Shown piece by piece: positions 34,653 to 43,337 of a DNA stretch of 64,000 bases (position 1 is the first letter of the stretch; every line of letters begins with the position of its first letter). The notes under the pieces are model-generated. The model was given only the letters and a program-made list of their open reading frames with translations. It did no database searches and was not told the DNA's origin. Source of the DNA: Paraburkholderia sp. PREW-6R (lineage in GTDB: Bacteria; Pseudomonadota; Gammaproteobacteria; Burkholderiales; Burkholderiaceae); assembly GCF_039621805.1 (NCBI RefSeq), contig NZ_CP155074.1, positions 496,001 to 560,000 on the forward strand, written 5' to 3'. The translations under genes and the position numbers were made by a program.

Positions 34653-35969
34653 TCAAAGTGGGGTCGGCGCCCGCTTGCGGCGCGCGGTCAACACGTCGCG
34701 CGTTTGCATGGCGGTGTAGGTGAGTTGCGCAGCGGCGAGGCCCAGTGCGCCGAACGCGGGCGTCAGGCCGAAACTGGCGAAAGCGTCGGGCACCGGCCGC
34801 TCGCCGGCAATGGCCGCTGCCAGCAATTCACCGGAGACGGTGGTCGGCGCCATGCCGTGGCCGCCGAAGCCGACCGCGTACCAGACGCCGTCGGCGCTTC
34901 GCCCGATCTGCGGCATCTTGTGGCGCGCGTAGCTCATCAAACCGCCCCATGCGTGCTCGACACGCACATCATGAAGTTGCGGATAGACCTTCAGCAGATC
35001 GCGCCGCAACAGGCGGGCAATCGCCTCGGGCGCGCGCTCGCGCACGGAAATCCGGCCGCCCCAGAGAACGCGCGTGTCGGGCAACGGCCGGTAATAGTCG
35101 AACGCGAAGCGGGTGTCGTAGACGGCGGCGCGCGTGTCGATCGCGTCTTTCAGTCGTGCGCCGAGCGGTTCAGTCGCCATCACATAGGTGGCGATGGGCA
35201 GCACGGCACGCTCGACTCTTGGATAGACGTGGCGCGCATAGCCGCCGCCTGCCATCACGACATGCCGCGCTTCGATCACGCCGTTGGGCGTACGCACGAC
35301 AAAGCCGGCACCCTGTTGACGCAAGCCAGTGACGGGCGAATGCTCGTGGATTCGTACGCCCGTGGCGCGAATCGCGGCGGCGACGCCGAGTACGTATTTA
35401 AGCGGATGAAAATGGAAGGCATTGCGCTCGAACAGGCCGCCGTGATAGCGGCTGGTTTTGAGTTGCGACGCGAGTTGCGCGGCGCTCAACGGTTCCCATT
35501 CCACGCCAAACGTGTCGCGCATCAGACGCCGTTGCAATTCGAGCCGTGACGGCTCGTCAAACCAGTTCGCGAGAATCACGCCGGCGTCGGTCGCGTCGCA
35601 AGCAATGCGATAGCGCGCGATGCGCTTGCGCATCAGATCGACGGCGTCGGTGGTCAGCGTGTAAAGCTCGCGGGCGCGCACGGAACCGAGGATTCGCAGC
35701 AGATCGGCGCAGTCGAGACTGTAGCCGCCGAACACGAAACCGCCATTGCGCCCGGACGCGCCATAGCCCACCTGTTCGGCTTCGAGCACGACGACATCGG
35801 CGACGCCCCGTTCAGCGAGTCCCAGCGCGGCCGACAAACCTGCGAGGCCGCCGCCGATGATGCAGACGTCGACCGCATGCCGCCCCGCCAGCGGCGCATG
35901 GACAGGTTCGGCCTGCCCCGCCGATGAACCCGCAGGACGACTGACAGTCGCTTCGTAATAACTTTGCAT
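34653..35969 (-). CDS. FAD-dependent oxidoreductase, PuuB/OrdL-like (gamma-glutamylputrescine oxidase type)
   Basis: 438-aa DAO-fold flavoprotein. FAD-binding motif VDVCIIGGGLAGLSAALGLAERG starts near residue 33, followed by GYGASGRNGGFVFGGYS, the hallmark of PuuB/OrdL-like oxidases, and a C-terminal AVGFGGHGMAPTTVSGELLAAAI. Family enzymes oxidise gamma-glutamylputrescine or other secondary amines; the substrate here is uncertain because no puu gene is adjacent. The start ATG at 35969 is 135 bases downstream of the anti-sigma gene on the same strand. Confidence 0.85.
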   Translation of the reverse strand: MQSYYEATVSRPAGSSAGQAEPVHAPLAGRHAVDVCIIGGGLAGLSAALGLAERGVADVVVLEAEQVGYGASGRNGGFVFGGYSLDCADLLRILGSVRARELYTLTTDAVDLMRKRIARYRIACDATDAGVILANWFDEPSRLELQRRLMRDTFGVEWEPLSAAQLASQLKTSRYHGGLFERNAFHFHPLKYVLGVAAAIRATGVRIHEHSPVTGLRQQGAGFVVRTPNGVIEARHVVMAGGGYARHVYPRVERAVLPIATYVMATEPLGARLKDAIDTRAAVYDTRFAFDYYRPLPDTRVLWGGRISVRERAPEAIARLLRRDLLKVYPQLHDVRVEHAWGGLMSYARHKMPQIGRSADGVWYAVGFGGHGMAPTTVSGELLAAAIAGERPVPDAFASFGLTPAFGALGLAAAQLTYTAMQTRDVLTARRKRAPTPL

Positions 35970-36104
35970 GCGGCTAGGTTAGTGGCAAGCGCGCGTTCGC
36001 GTCTAGCCGGCGCGTGCGGCCAGCGCGTCCAGCGGTCGAGTCAGCTCGCGCGCCGGGTCCACATCGGCAAACGCCGGCTTTCGAAGTCATGGATTCGCTG
36101 CGGC

Positions 36105-36890
36105 TCAGGTCACCGGCAGCAGCTTGCCGGTGAATACCACCGGCCCGGACGGCGCATTCGGATTCGGCGAGCCGCCCGGTGCTTCGATCGACACCGCCAA
36201 CGCCGCGTAGCTTTGCGGCTTCTGCTGACCCGCGGGCAGCTTGCCGGTTGCGCTGTCCGGCAGCATGCCGAGTGCAACCGGATGGCCGCTTGCCGGGATG
36301 CCCCACAATTCCATCGCGCGGCCGGCCGGCAGATCGACCTTGCCCAACGGGTGCAAGCTCATCGTGGAATGCGTTTCGTCCCACGCGACCAGCATGACCG
36401 GTTGCGATTCCTTATTGTTCAGCACGGCGACGTGCGAGATCGCAACCTCCGGAATCTGGGCGACGGTGGGCGCGGGCGTTTGCGTCGTGGCCGACGGCAG
36501 CAGCGAACGCACGGCAACCACCACGGCAACGGCTGCGATCCCCGTAACCCCAAGCGCCCAGCCGCGCCAGAACGCAAGGTTTTCGAACAGACTGCGCGAC
36601 GGACGCACCGGCCTTTCCAGCATCGACCGCGGCCGCGCGGCTTCGCGCGCGCTGCTCAGATTCAGACGACGCTCGATGGCCTCCCACACGGCGGCCGGCG
36701 GCATGCGCGGCTCAGCGAGTTCGGCCATGGGCGAGATGCGCCGTTGCCAGTCGTCGACGGCTTTGCGGACCACGGAGTCTCGATCCGCGTACAGCTGGAA
36801 GCGTCGCCGCGCCGCGCCGCGCAGGGTGCCAAGCACGTACTCGGCGGCAAGCAGATCGATGACCTGAGGATAGCGATGCAGATTCATCAC
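36105..36890 (-). CDS. Anti-sigma factor, RskA-like
   Basis: 261-aa single-pass membrane protein. The N-terminal cytoplasmic part (about 1-95: VIDLLAAEYVLGTLRGAARRR-type zinc-less anti-sigma domain) is followed by one TM helix near residues 110-128 (WALGVTGIAAVAVVVAV) and a periplasmic RskA domain (QPVMLVAWDETHSTMSLHPL, MELWGIPASGHPVALGML, KPQSYAALAVSIEAPGGSP). It overlaps the sigma gene stop by 4 bases (ATGA), as is usual for co-expressed sigma/anti-sigma pairs. It should sequester the ECF sigma factor until proteolysed; the inducing signal is not visible. Confidence 0.9.
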   Translation of the reverse strand: MMNLHRYPQVIDLLAAEYVLGTLRGAARRRFQLYADRDSVVRKAVDDWQRRISPMAELAEPRMPPAAVWEAIERRLNLSSAREAARPRSMLERPVRPSRSLFENLAFWRGWALGVTGIAAVAVVVAVRSLLPSATTQTPAPTVAQIPEVAISHVAVLNNKESQPVMLVAWDETHSTMSLHPLGKVDLPAGRAMELWGIPASGHPVALGMLPDSATGKLPAGQQKPQSYAALAVSIEAPGGSPNPNAPSGPVVFTGKLLPVT

Positions 36891-37456
36891 TCGCCCCCAA
36901 GACAGGTCTTCAGCTTGGCGAGGCCGCGCCGGATCCAGGATTTGATGGTGCCGAGCGGCACCGTCAGCACTTCGGCAATTTCGCTATGGCTCTGGTCGCG
37001 CAAGTAAGCGAGCGCGACCGCCTGGCGTTGGGCCGGCTCCAGCTGCTGCATGCAGCCGGCCAGCAAACGTGCCTGCAGACTGACCGCAGTCAGTGCTTCG
37101 GGATCTGGGTCCCCTGTTGCCACGAGATCGTCCAACGCATCGCTCCACTCTGTTTCCTGCGAATTGACCCGCCGCAGATGATCGAGAGCACGGTTACGGA
37201 CAATAGCCGACATCCACGTCATTGGAGCGGACAATGCGCGGCGATAGTCGCCCGCAAACCGCCAGATATTGACGAAGCTATCCTGCAACACTTCTTCTGC
37301 CCACTCGTGCCTGCTCAATATACGGAGCGCGAGACCAAACAGTTTCGGGGCGGCGAGATCATAAAGCTCGCGCAGCGCCGCACCGTCTTCTCTGGCGACA
37401 CGTTCGAGCAACTCGGCGAGCGTTTCCGGCGTTAATTCTCGAGGATTGGCGTTCAT
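36887..37456 (-). CDS. ECF sigma factor, SigK/RpoE-like
   Basis: 189-aa extracytoplasmic-function sigma factor. Region 2 reads LFGLALRILSRHEWAEEVLQDSFVNIWRFAGDY and region 4 QRQAVALAYLRDQSHSEIAEVLTVPLGTIKSWIRRGLAKL, whose GTIKSWIRR recognition helix is typical of RskA-linked sigma factors. The ATG at 37456 is the first good start. The gene forms an operon with the anti-sigma gene. An autoregulated promoter would lie at 37457-37560, but I could not assign -35/-10 elements confidently. Confidence 0.93.
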   Translation of the reverse strand: MNANPRELTPETLAELLERVAREDGAALRELYDLAAPKLFGLALRILSRHEWAEEVLQDSFVNIWRFAGDYRRALSAPMTWMSAIVRNRALDHLRRVNSQETEWSDALDDLVATGDPDPEALTAVSLQARLLAGCMQQLEPAQRQAVALAYLRDQSHSEIAEVLTVPLGTIKSWIRRGLAKLKTCLGGE

Positions 37457-37828
37457 GGAGAGAATCAGGGTGGACTTGCGGGCCTATGTTACTCAATTTC
37501 TCCATCGGCTTATATGTGGTTTTTTCCCTCACGCTTGCATCCACCGAAACGAGGTTCGCGTATAAGGCTGCACGTCGCGCTTACGCGCGCGGGTTTCGCG
37601 GAGGACCGGATGGCCGGCGCATGAGGGCCGGTGTTTCAGAAGCGCGGCGTCGTCATCGACGCCGCGTGCGCCCGTCGGCCGATGCCGGCCGGACAGCAGG
37701 ACACGGGGCGCGTGTGAAGGGAGGGGCAGGGCCGTTGTACGAGCCGGATCGAACGGACGGCAACGGAGCCCAGCGATGCAGCGTGGATAACGCGTCGCGG
37801 GCATGTGTCGGTGCAACACGGGGAGCTG

Positions 37829-37897
37829 GGCTCATTCCTGACGCAGGTCCGGACCGTTGCCGACTTTTGTCGTCGACGGTCCGGACCGGAATGAGCC
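37829..37897. repeat. Large near-perfect inverted repeat (10 bp plus 12 bp arms)
   Basis: Outer arms GGCTCATTCC (37829-37838) and GGAATGAGCC (37888-37897) and inner arms GGTCCGGACCGT (37846-37857) and ACGGTCCGGACC (37876-37887) are exact complements; a 7-base bulge lies only on the left side. The inner loop holds CGAC-TTTT-GTCG (37861-37872). No coding role is evident. Confidence 0.85.
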
Positions 37898-37915
37898 ACT
37901 GCGGGACGCGCAGAC

Positions 37916-37942
37916 AAAAAAAGCCGCCTGAAACGGCGGCTT
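37916..37942 (-). terminator. Leftward Rho-independent terminator without an obvious gene
   Basis: AAGCCGCC (37921-37928) pairs with GGCGGCTT (37935-37942) around a 6-base loop. The A7 run on its left (37916-37922) becomes a T tract on the minus strand, so it ends leftward transcripts. The only leftward source would be an unannotated transcript starting in 37945-38120. Confidence 0.75.
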
Positions 37943-38127
37943 CCTGTTCTGCGAAGGACGTCCAATATCTCATGACCTTTCACGCTTCCACAAGCCTTCC
38001 CGCACGGTGTTGTAGCCGCGACACTGTGGGGTAAATCCGGGCCAATAACGGCCGCAGATTCCGGGATACACTCATTCGCAGGCGCGCCAGATCAAAAAGT
38101 ATGGCGCCCATTCGGGGGAGTGCTGCA

Positions 38128-41100
38128 ATGAATCGGCCAGTGATTCGGATTCCGCTTCGCATGACGGGTACGGTACCTGTCAGGAAGTGGCTTAGGTGGG
38201 CGCTGGCGGCAGCATTCGTGCTGGTGCTGGCATTGGCGGTTCAGTTCTGCCGCGTCGAGATCGAAACTTCGCGGCTTCAGGCGCACTATCTTTCCGAGCT
38301 GACTCGCGACGTGGGTTTCTCCGTTGCCGAAGGCCCGAGTCACGCGATCCGTTTTCCTCAAGCCGACAAAGGCCCGTACGACACCCGGCTCGGCTACGCG
38401 CTGTTGCCGTCCATCCAGCAGCGCCTCGCGCAGCGCGGTTTTGAAGTCACGGCGCAGGCGCGGGATTCCGAACGCATGCTCTCGTTAGCGGACGATGGTC
38501 TCTTCCTGCCGTATGCGGAAAAAGATCAGGCCGGCCTGCAACTGCTGGACGGAACCGGCGCGACGCTGTTCGACGCGCGCTTCCCCGGCCGCGCCTACGC
38601 GAGTTTCGACGCCATCCCGCCGCTCGTCGTCAATTCGCTTCTCTTCATCGAGGACCGTTACCTGCTCGATCCGGGTCAGCCGAACCGCAATCCGGCGATC
38701 GACTGGGGACGCTTCAGCCGCGCGCTGGTGGACCAGGGCGCGCGCGTGTTCAATCACCATCAGTCGGCGCCGGGCGGCAGCACGCTCGCCACGCAGATCG
38801 AGAAGTTCCGGCATTCCGCGGACGGCCGCACGGCCACGCCGCCGGAAAAGTTGCGGCAGATCGCGTCGGCTTCGCTGCGTGCTTACCTGAACGGACCGCA
38901 AACGCTGCCGGCGCGTCAGCAGATCGTCGTGCACTATCTGAACTCAGTGCCGCTGGCTGCGCAGCCCGGGATCGGCGAAATCAATGGAATAGGCGATGGC
39001 CTTGCCGCGTGGTACGGGCGCGACTTCAACGATATCAACCGGCTGCTGAACGCGCCCTCCACGGTGCAGAATCTGCCGGATCAGGGCGTGGCGTTCCGTC
39101 AGGTGCTGTCGCTGATGATCGCTCAGCGCGCGCCGTCGTATTTCCTGCATCACGGCTACCCCGAGCTCGAGCGTCGCACGGATAGTTATCTGCGCCTGCT
39201 GGCGAACAACGGCGTGATCTCCGCGTCGCTGCGCGATGCCGCGCTGTCCGCGCAGGTCGATCTGCATCGCGCACCGGGCCGGATGACGGGCGCCGAGTCG
39301 TTCGTGTCGCGCAAGGCGGTAACGTCGATGCGTTCGCATCTGCTCGCGGCGCTCGGCGTGCGTAGCTTCTATGAACTCGACCGCCTCGATCTGCAGGCGA
39401 GGGGCACGTTGAACAATGCGGTGCAGCAGGCCGTCAGCGACCGGCTCGCCGCCGCGGCGACGCGTGACGGGGCGAAAGCCGCCGGGCTGGTCGGCTTTGA
39501 AATGCTGCGCGCGTCGGACGATCCTTCGCATATCGCCTACAGCTTTACATTGTTCGAACGGCGCGACGGTGCGAACCTGGTCCGTGTGCAAACGGACAGT
39601 GTGAACCAGCCGTTCGACATCAATTCCGGCGGGCGTCTGAATCTCGGTTCGACCGCAAAACTGCGCACCGTCGTCACTTATCTGCAAATCGTTTCCGACC
39701 TGCACGCGCGGTATGCGCCGCTCAGCGCCGCCGAGCTGAAAACGGTTCAGGCCGATCCGGGCGATCAGCTCACGCGCTGGGCGCTCGACTATCTGATACA
39801 CACGCCGGACCGCTCGCTTCAACCGATGCTCGACGCTGCCGTGGAACGCACTTACTCGGCGAATCCGGGCGAAACGTTTTATACCGGCGGCGGCGCGCAA
39901 AGCTTCAACAACTTCGAGTCCGACGACAACAGCCGCGTTCTCACCGTGCGCCGCGCGTTCCAGCACTCGGTGAATCTGGTGTTCGTGCGGTTGATGCGCG
40001 ACATCGTCCATTACGAAATGGTGCAAACGACCGGACAGTCCGCGCAATGGCTGAACGATCCCGCGCTGCGCAAGATGTATCTCACGCGTTTCGCCGATCA
40101 GGAAAGCCGCGTGTACATGGGCCGGTTCTACACGAAGTATCAGGGCAAGACGCCCGATCAGGCGCTTGCGCTGTTGCTGCTCGGCGTGCGCAAGGCGCCG
40201 CCGAAAGTGGCGACCGTGCTGCGCAGCGTCGCGCCTCGCGAGTCGAACGCCTGGTTCAACGCGAGGATGCGCGAGGCGTTGAAGAACACGCCCGCGGCCG
40301 CCTCGCTCGACGATGCCGAACTCGCGACGCTCTATACGAAGTACGGCTCGGACCGCTTCAATCTGAACGATCGCGGCTATATCGCGAGCGTGCATCCGCT
40401 CGAACTGTGGTTGCTCGACTATCTGCGCGCGCATCCGGGCGCATCGCTCGATCAGGTGCAAAAGGCCAGCCAGGATGTGCGCCTGTCCAGCTATTCGTGG
40501 CTCTACAAGACGCGCTATCACCTCACGCAGGATCGCCGGATCCGGCGCATGGTCGAGCTGCGTGCGTACGACGCGATCGGCAAGTCGTGGCGGGCGCTCG
40601 GCTATCCGTTCGAGACGTTGACGCCCTCGTATGCGGCGGCGATCGGTGCGTCGGGTGACCGGCCCGCGGCGCTGGCGCAGCTGATCGGCGTGATCGGGAA
40701 CGACGGGAACAAGATGCCGACGGAAAGCCTGACGCAACTGGACTTTGCGAAAGACACGCCGTACGAGACGCATTTCAGACGCGCGGCGGTCGCGCCGCAG
40801 CGGCAACTGTCGCCGGAAATCGCAGTCGTCGTCAAAAGCCTGTTGCGCGATGTCGTCACGGGCGGGACGGCCAAACGCCTCGCACAAGGCATGACGTTTC
40901 CCAACGGCCAGACGCTCGACGTGTACGGCAAGACCGGCACCGGCGACCAGCGCTTCAACGTGTTCGCCAAAGGCGCGCGGCTGATCGAATCGCGCAAGGT
41001 GAACCGCAGCGCGACCTTCGTGTTCGCCATAGGCGACCGCTTCTACGGCACGTTGACGGCGTGGGCGCACGAGCCGTATGCCGCGCATTACGAGTTCACG

Positions 41101-41226
41101 AGCGCGCTGTCGGTGCAATTGCTCAAGTCGCTTGCGCCAGCCCTGCAACCGCTGCTCGATGAACCGGCCGAACCGTCCGTGAAGACCGTGTCCGCGCCGA
41201 AGGTGGAGGACGTGGCGGCGCGCTGA
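38128..41226 (+). CDS. Class A penicillin-binding protein (transglycosylase-transpeptidase), atypical
   Basis: 1032-aa bifunctional murein synthase anchored by one N-terminal TM helix (residues 22-40). The GT51 domain has the catalytic Glu175 in LLFIEDRYLLD and GGSTLATQIEKF, although the usual EDxxFxxHxG context is altered. The transpeptidase domain has S508-x-x-K (GSTAK), S614-V-N and K935-T-G. The wide spacing and large inserts make it longer than typical PBP1a/1c, matching an atypical PBP group of Burkholderiales. I start at the ATG at 38128, preceded by GGGGGAG at 8 bases; an ATG at 38101 lacks a ribosome site. No neighbouring cell-wall genes. Confidence 0.88.
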   Translation: MNRPVIRIPLRMTGTVPVRKWLRWALAAAFVLVLALAVQFCRVEIETSRLQAHYLSELTRDVGFSVAEGPSHAIRFPQADKGPYDTRLGYALLPSIQQRLAQRGFEVTAQARDSERMLSLADDGLFLPYAEKDQAGLQLLDGTGATLFDARFPGRAYASFDAIPPLVVNSLLFIEDRYLLDPGQPNRNPAIDWGRFSRALVDQGARVFNHHQSAPGGSTLATQIEKFRHSADGRTATPPEKLRQIASASLRAYLNGPQTLPARQQIVVHYLNSVPLAAQPGIGEINGIGDGLAAWYGRDFNDINRLLNAPSTVQNLPDQGVAFRQVLSLMIAQRAPSYFLHHGYPELERRTDSYLRLLANNGVISASLRDAALSAQVDLHRAPGRMTGAESFVSRKAVTSMRSHLLAALGVRSFYELDRLDLQARGTLNNAVQQAVSDRLAAAATRDGAKAAGLVGFEMLRASDDPSHIAYSFTLFERRDGANLVRVQTDSVNQPFDINSGGRLNLGSTAKLRTVVTYLQIVSDLHARYAPLSAAELKTVQADPGDQLTRWALDYLIHTPDRSLQPMLDAAVERTYSANPGETFYTGGGAQSFNNFESDDNSRVLTVRRAFQHSVNLVFVRLMRDIVHYEMVQTTGQSAQWLNDPALRKMYLTRFADQESRVYMGRFYTKYQGKTPDQALALLLLGVRKAPPKVATVLRSVAPRESNAWFNARMREALKNTPAAASLDDAELATLYTKYGSDRFNLNDRGYIASVHPLELWLLDYLRAHPGASLDQVQKASQDVRLSSYSWLYKTRYHLTQDRRIRRMVELRAYDAIGKSWRALGYPFETLTPSYAAAIGASGDRPAALAQLIGVIGNDGNKMPTESLTQLDFAKDTPYETHFRRAAVAPQRQLSPEIAVVVKSLLRDVVTGGTAKRLAQGMTFPNGQTLDVYGKTGTGDQRFNVFAKGARLIESRKVNRSATFVFAIGDRFYGTLTAWAHEPYAAHYEFTSALSVQLLKSLAPALQPLLDEPAEPSVKTVSAPKVEDVAAR

Positions 41227-41264
41227 CGCGATGCGCGTGCGAGCCGGGCGGCAGCGCGGGGCGT

Positions 41265-42491
41265 CTAGAACGCGGGCTCTGCCGCCGGTTTGAGGAACAA
41301 CTCGTGAACTGGCGCGAAGTGCGCATACAGCGGCAGAATGGCGCCGCCCATCGCGCGTGCGTCGGCGCCGATCGCGCCTTCCAGTAATTGCGGGCGCACC
41401 ATGCCTTCCCATTCGTAACGATCGAGCACGCGCTCCGTGCGCCGGATGATTTCGCGCACCAGTTGCCGGTCGAATTCACCGTCGATCACGACCGCATCCA
41501 GGTCGAGCAGCGCAGCCGCATTGGTCAATGCGTTGGCGATCGCGGGACAGGCGCTGTCGAGCCATTGCTCCGTGTGCCGCCAGATTTCGGGCGACAGTGC
41601 GCGATGATCGTGCGCGGCAGCATGCGGCACACCGGCGTCGCTCAACAGCTTTTCGAGCACGAAGCCCGACGCCGCGTGCAGCAGTTGCCGCGCCGGCTTG
41701 CGCGCGCTGCCGTCGCGCAGCGGAATCGAGCCGACCGCGCCGGCGTTATCGTGCGGTCCGCCATGCAAACGGCCGTCGATCACGAGACCGCCGCCAATGA
41801 ACGTGCCCACGAACAGGTAAAGGAAGTTGTGAATGCCGCGCCCCTGGCCCATGACGAGTTCGGCCGCGCAGGCGGCGGTGGTGTCCTTCGCGAATTCCAC
41901 CGGCAGGCCGGTCATCGCCGCGATGCGCGAGCGCAGATCGATCTCGTTCCAGGCCTCCAGCGCGCCGTCCGGCGCGCCGAGAAGGTCGCGCCAGCCGCCG
42001 AGCCATAACGGCGCCGCGACGCCCACGCCGACCACTTTGGCGGCTTTGGAACCGAGCGTCTGATTCACGCGTGCGAGCTTGCTGTCGAGCGCCGGAAACA
42101 GCGTGCGCGGATCGGGATACGCGTAGTCGAAAACGTCGCGGCACATCACCTGGCCCGCGAAATCCATTGCCAGCACGTCGAGGCTGCGGCGTCCCACCTT
42201 GATGCCGATGGTGTACGCGCCGTCCGCGCGCAACGCGATCGGCACCGACGGCTGGCCGATCCGGCCGCGCACACGCGCCTGCTTTTCGAGCAGGCCGTCG
42301 TCGATCAGACGGTCGACGATCATCGACACCGTCTGCATCGACAGACGCGTCAGGCGGCCGACGTCGGCTTTGGGCAGGGGTCCATGCAGGCGGATCGCCT
42401 GCAGCACGATCCGCTCGTTGAACTGCCGCATGCCGACCTGGTTCGAGCCGACCGTGCGTTTGAGGGGCGAGCGGGCGCCGGTAGTGTCCAT
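41265..42491 (-). CDS. ROK-family transcriptional regulator of the fructose ABC operon
   Basis: 408-aa regulator: a winged HTH at about residues 25-80 (MRQFNERIVLQAIRLHGPLP, KADVGRLTRLSMQTVSMIVD) fused to a ROK sugar-binding domain (GVGVAAPLWLGG, EFAKDTTAACAAELVMGQG, GTFIGGGLVIDGRLHGGPHDNAGAVG). The zinc-binding CxCGxxGC motif of ROK kinases is absent, consistent with a repressor rather than a kinase. The ATG at 42491 is preferred; a TTG overlapping the end of the ATPase gene (42530) is the alternative. It is the last gene of the frcBCA operon and probably binds TAAATCA-type sites upstream of frcB. Confidence 0.87.
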   Translation of the reverse strand: MDTTGARSPLKRTVGSNQVGMRQFNERIVLQAIRLHGPLPKADVGRLTRLSMQTVSMIVDRLIDDGLLEKQARVRGRIGQPSVPIALRADGAYTIGIKVGRRSLDVLAMDFAGQVMCRDVFDYAYPDPRTLFPALDSKLARVNQTLGSKAAKVVGVGVAAPLWLGGWRDLLGAPDGALEAWNEIDLRSRIAAMTGLPVEFAKDTTAACAAELVMGQGRGIHNFLYLFVGTFIGGGLVIDGRLHGGPHDNAGAVGSIPLRDGSARKPARQLLHAASGFVLEKLLSDAGVPHAAAHDHRALSPEIWRHTEQWLDSACPAIANALTNAAALLDLDAVVIDGEFDRQLVREIIRRTERVLDRYEWEGMVRPQLLEGAIGADARAMGGAILPLYAHFAPVHELFLKPAAEPAF

Positions 42492-42522
42492 CGTCTGGAG
42501 TCCGCTCAGCAGCGTGCGTGGG

Positions 42523-43320
42523 TCATGCAATTGCCTTGACGTCCGCTTCTTTCGCGCCCGTCATGATCGCCACCGCTTCCGACATGTGAATGTCCCGGGT
42601 GTTCACGAGCGCCGCGCGCCGCCCGAGCCGTTGAATGTGGATGCGGTCGGCGATCTCGAACACGTGCGGCATGTTGTGGCTGATCAGGATCACCGGCAGA
42701 CCCCGATCGCGCACGCGGCGAATCAGTTCGAGCACCATGTTGCCTTCTTTCACGCCGAGCGCGGCGGTGGGCTCGTCCAGAATCACGACGTGCCGCGCGA
42801 ACGCCGCGCTGCGCGCCACCGCGACGCCCTGACGCTGGCCGCCCGACAGCGTTTCCACGGCCTGACGCATGGAACGGATGCCGATCTGCAAGTCTTTCAT
42901 GTGCGAGGTCGCTTCCTCCAGCATGCGGCGCTTGTCGATCATCTTGAAGATCTTGCCGCGCCAGCCCGGCTTGAGCAGTTCGCGGGCGAGGAACAGGTTC
43001 TCGGCGATGCTCATGGCGGGCGCGACGGCGAGTTCCTGATACACGGTTTCGATGCCCTGCGCCCGCGCATCGAGCGGACTGCGAAATTTGACGGGTTTGC
43101 CGTCGAGCAGAATCTCGCCTTCATCGGGTACGGTCGCGCCGGATAGCGCCTTGATCAGCGACGATTTGCCCGCGCCGTTGTCGCCGATCACGGCGAGAAT
43201 TTCACCGGGCAGCACTTCGAAGTCGCAGCCGTCGATCGCGGTGACGCTGCCATAACGTTTGACGAGTCCGCGTGCCTGCAGCACGGGCATCACGGGGGAA
43301 GCGGAAGTAGTGGTCGACAT
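42523..43320 (-). CDS. frcA: Sugar ABC transporter ATP-binding protein, FrcA-like
   Basis: 265-aa single-cassette ATPase of a CUT2-type importer. Walker A GDNGAGKSS lies near residue 42, signature LSGGQRQGVAVARS, Walker B VVILDEPTAALG, switch ISHNMPHVFEIADR. Most CUT2 ATPases (RbsA, MglA) have two cassettes; the single-cassette form is characteristic of FrcA-type fructose systems. The ATG at 43320 is 17 bases after the permease stop. It energises uptake by the adjacent permease and binding protein. Confidence 0.9.
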   Translation of the reverse strand: MSTTTSASPVMPVLQARGLVKRYGSVTAIDGCDFEVLPGEILAVIGDNGAGKSSLIKALSGATVPDEGEILLDGKPVKFRSPLDARAQGIETVYQELAVAPAMSIAENLFLARELLKPGWRGKIFKMIDKRRMLEEATSHMKDLQIGIRSMRQAVETLSGGQRQGVAVARSAAFARHVVILDEPTAALGVKEGNMVLELIRRVRDRGLPVILISHNMPHVFEIADRIHIQRLGRRAALVNTRDIHMSEAVAIMTGAKEADVKAIA

Positions 43321-43337
43321 GACGGGCCTCTGGGAGC

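Larger units (their letters stand above)
37457..38127. other. 671-base intergenic region with strong inverted repeats and an orphan leftward terminator
   Basis: Between the leftward sigma gene and the rightward PBP gene. Plus-strand order of paired elements: CCGTTG/CAACGG (37732-37766); GAGCCCAGC (37766-37774) with GCTGGGCTC (37825-37833); the large hairpin at 37829-37897; and the terminator-like hairpin at 37916-37942. The second and third structures share bases 37829-37833 and cannot form together. Small open frames exist on both strands, e.g. a 31-codon minus-strand frame at 38073-37978, but none is recognisable. Confidence 0.55.

Noticed and set aside
38944-41412. 822-codon open frame on the minus strand
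   Set aside because: Antisense to the PBP gene, whose three transpeptidase motifs are intact; the antisense product is Arg/His/Gln-rich with no domain.
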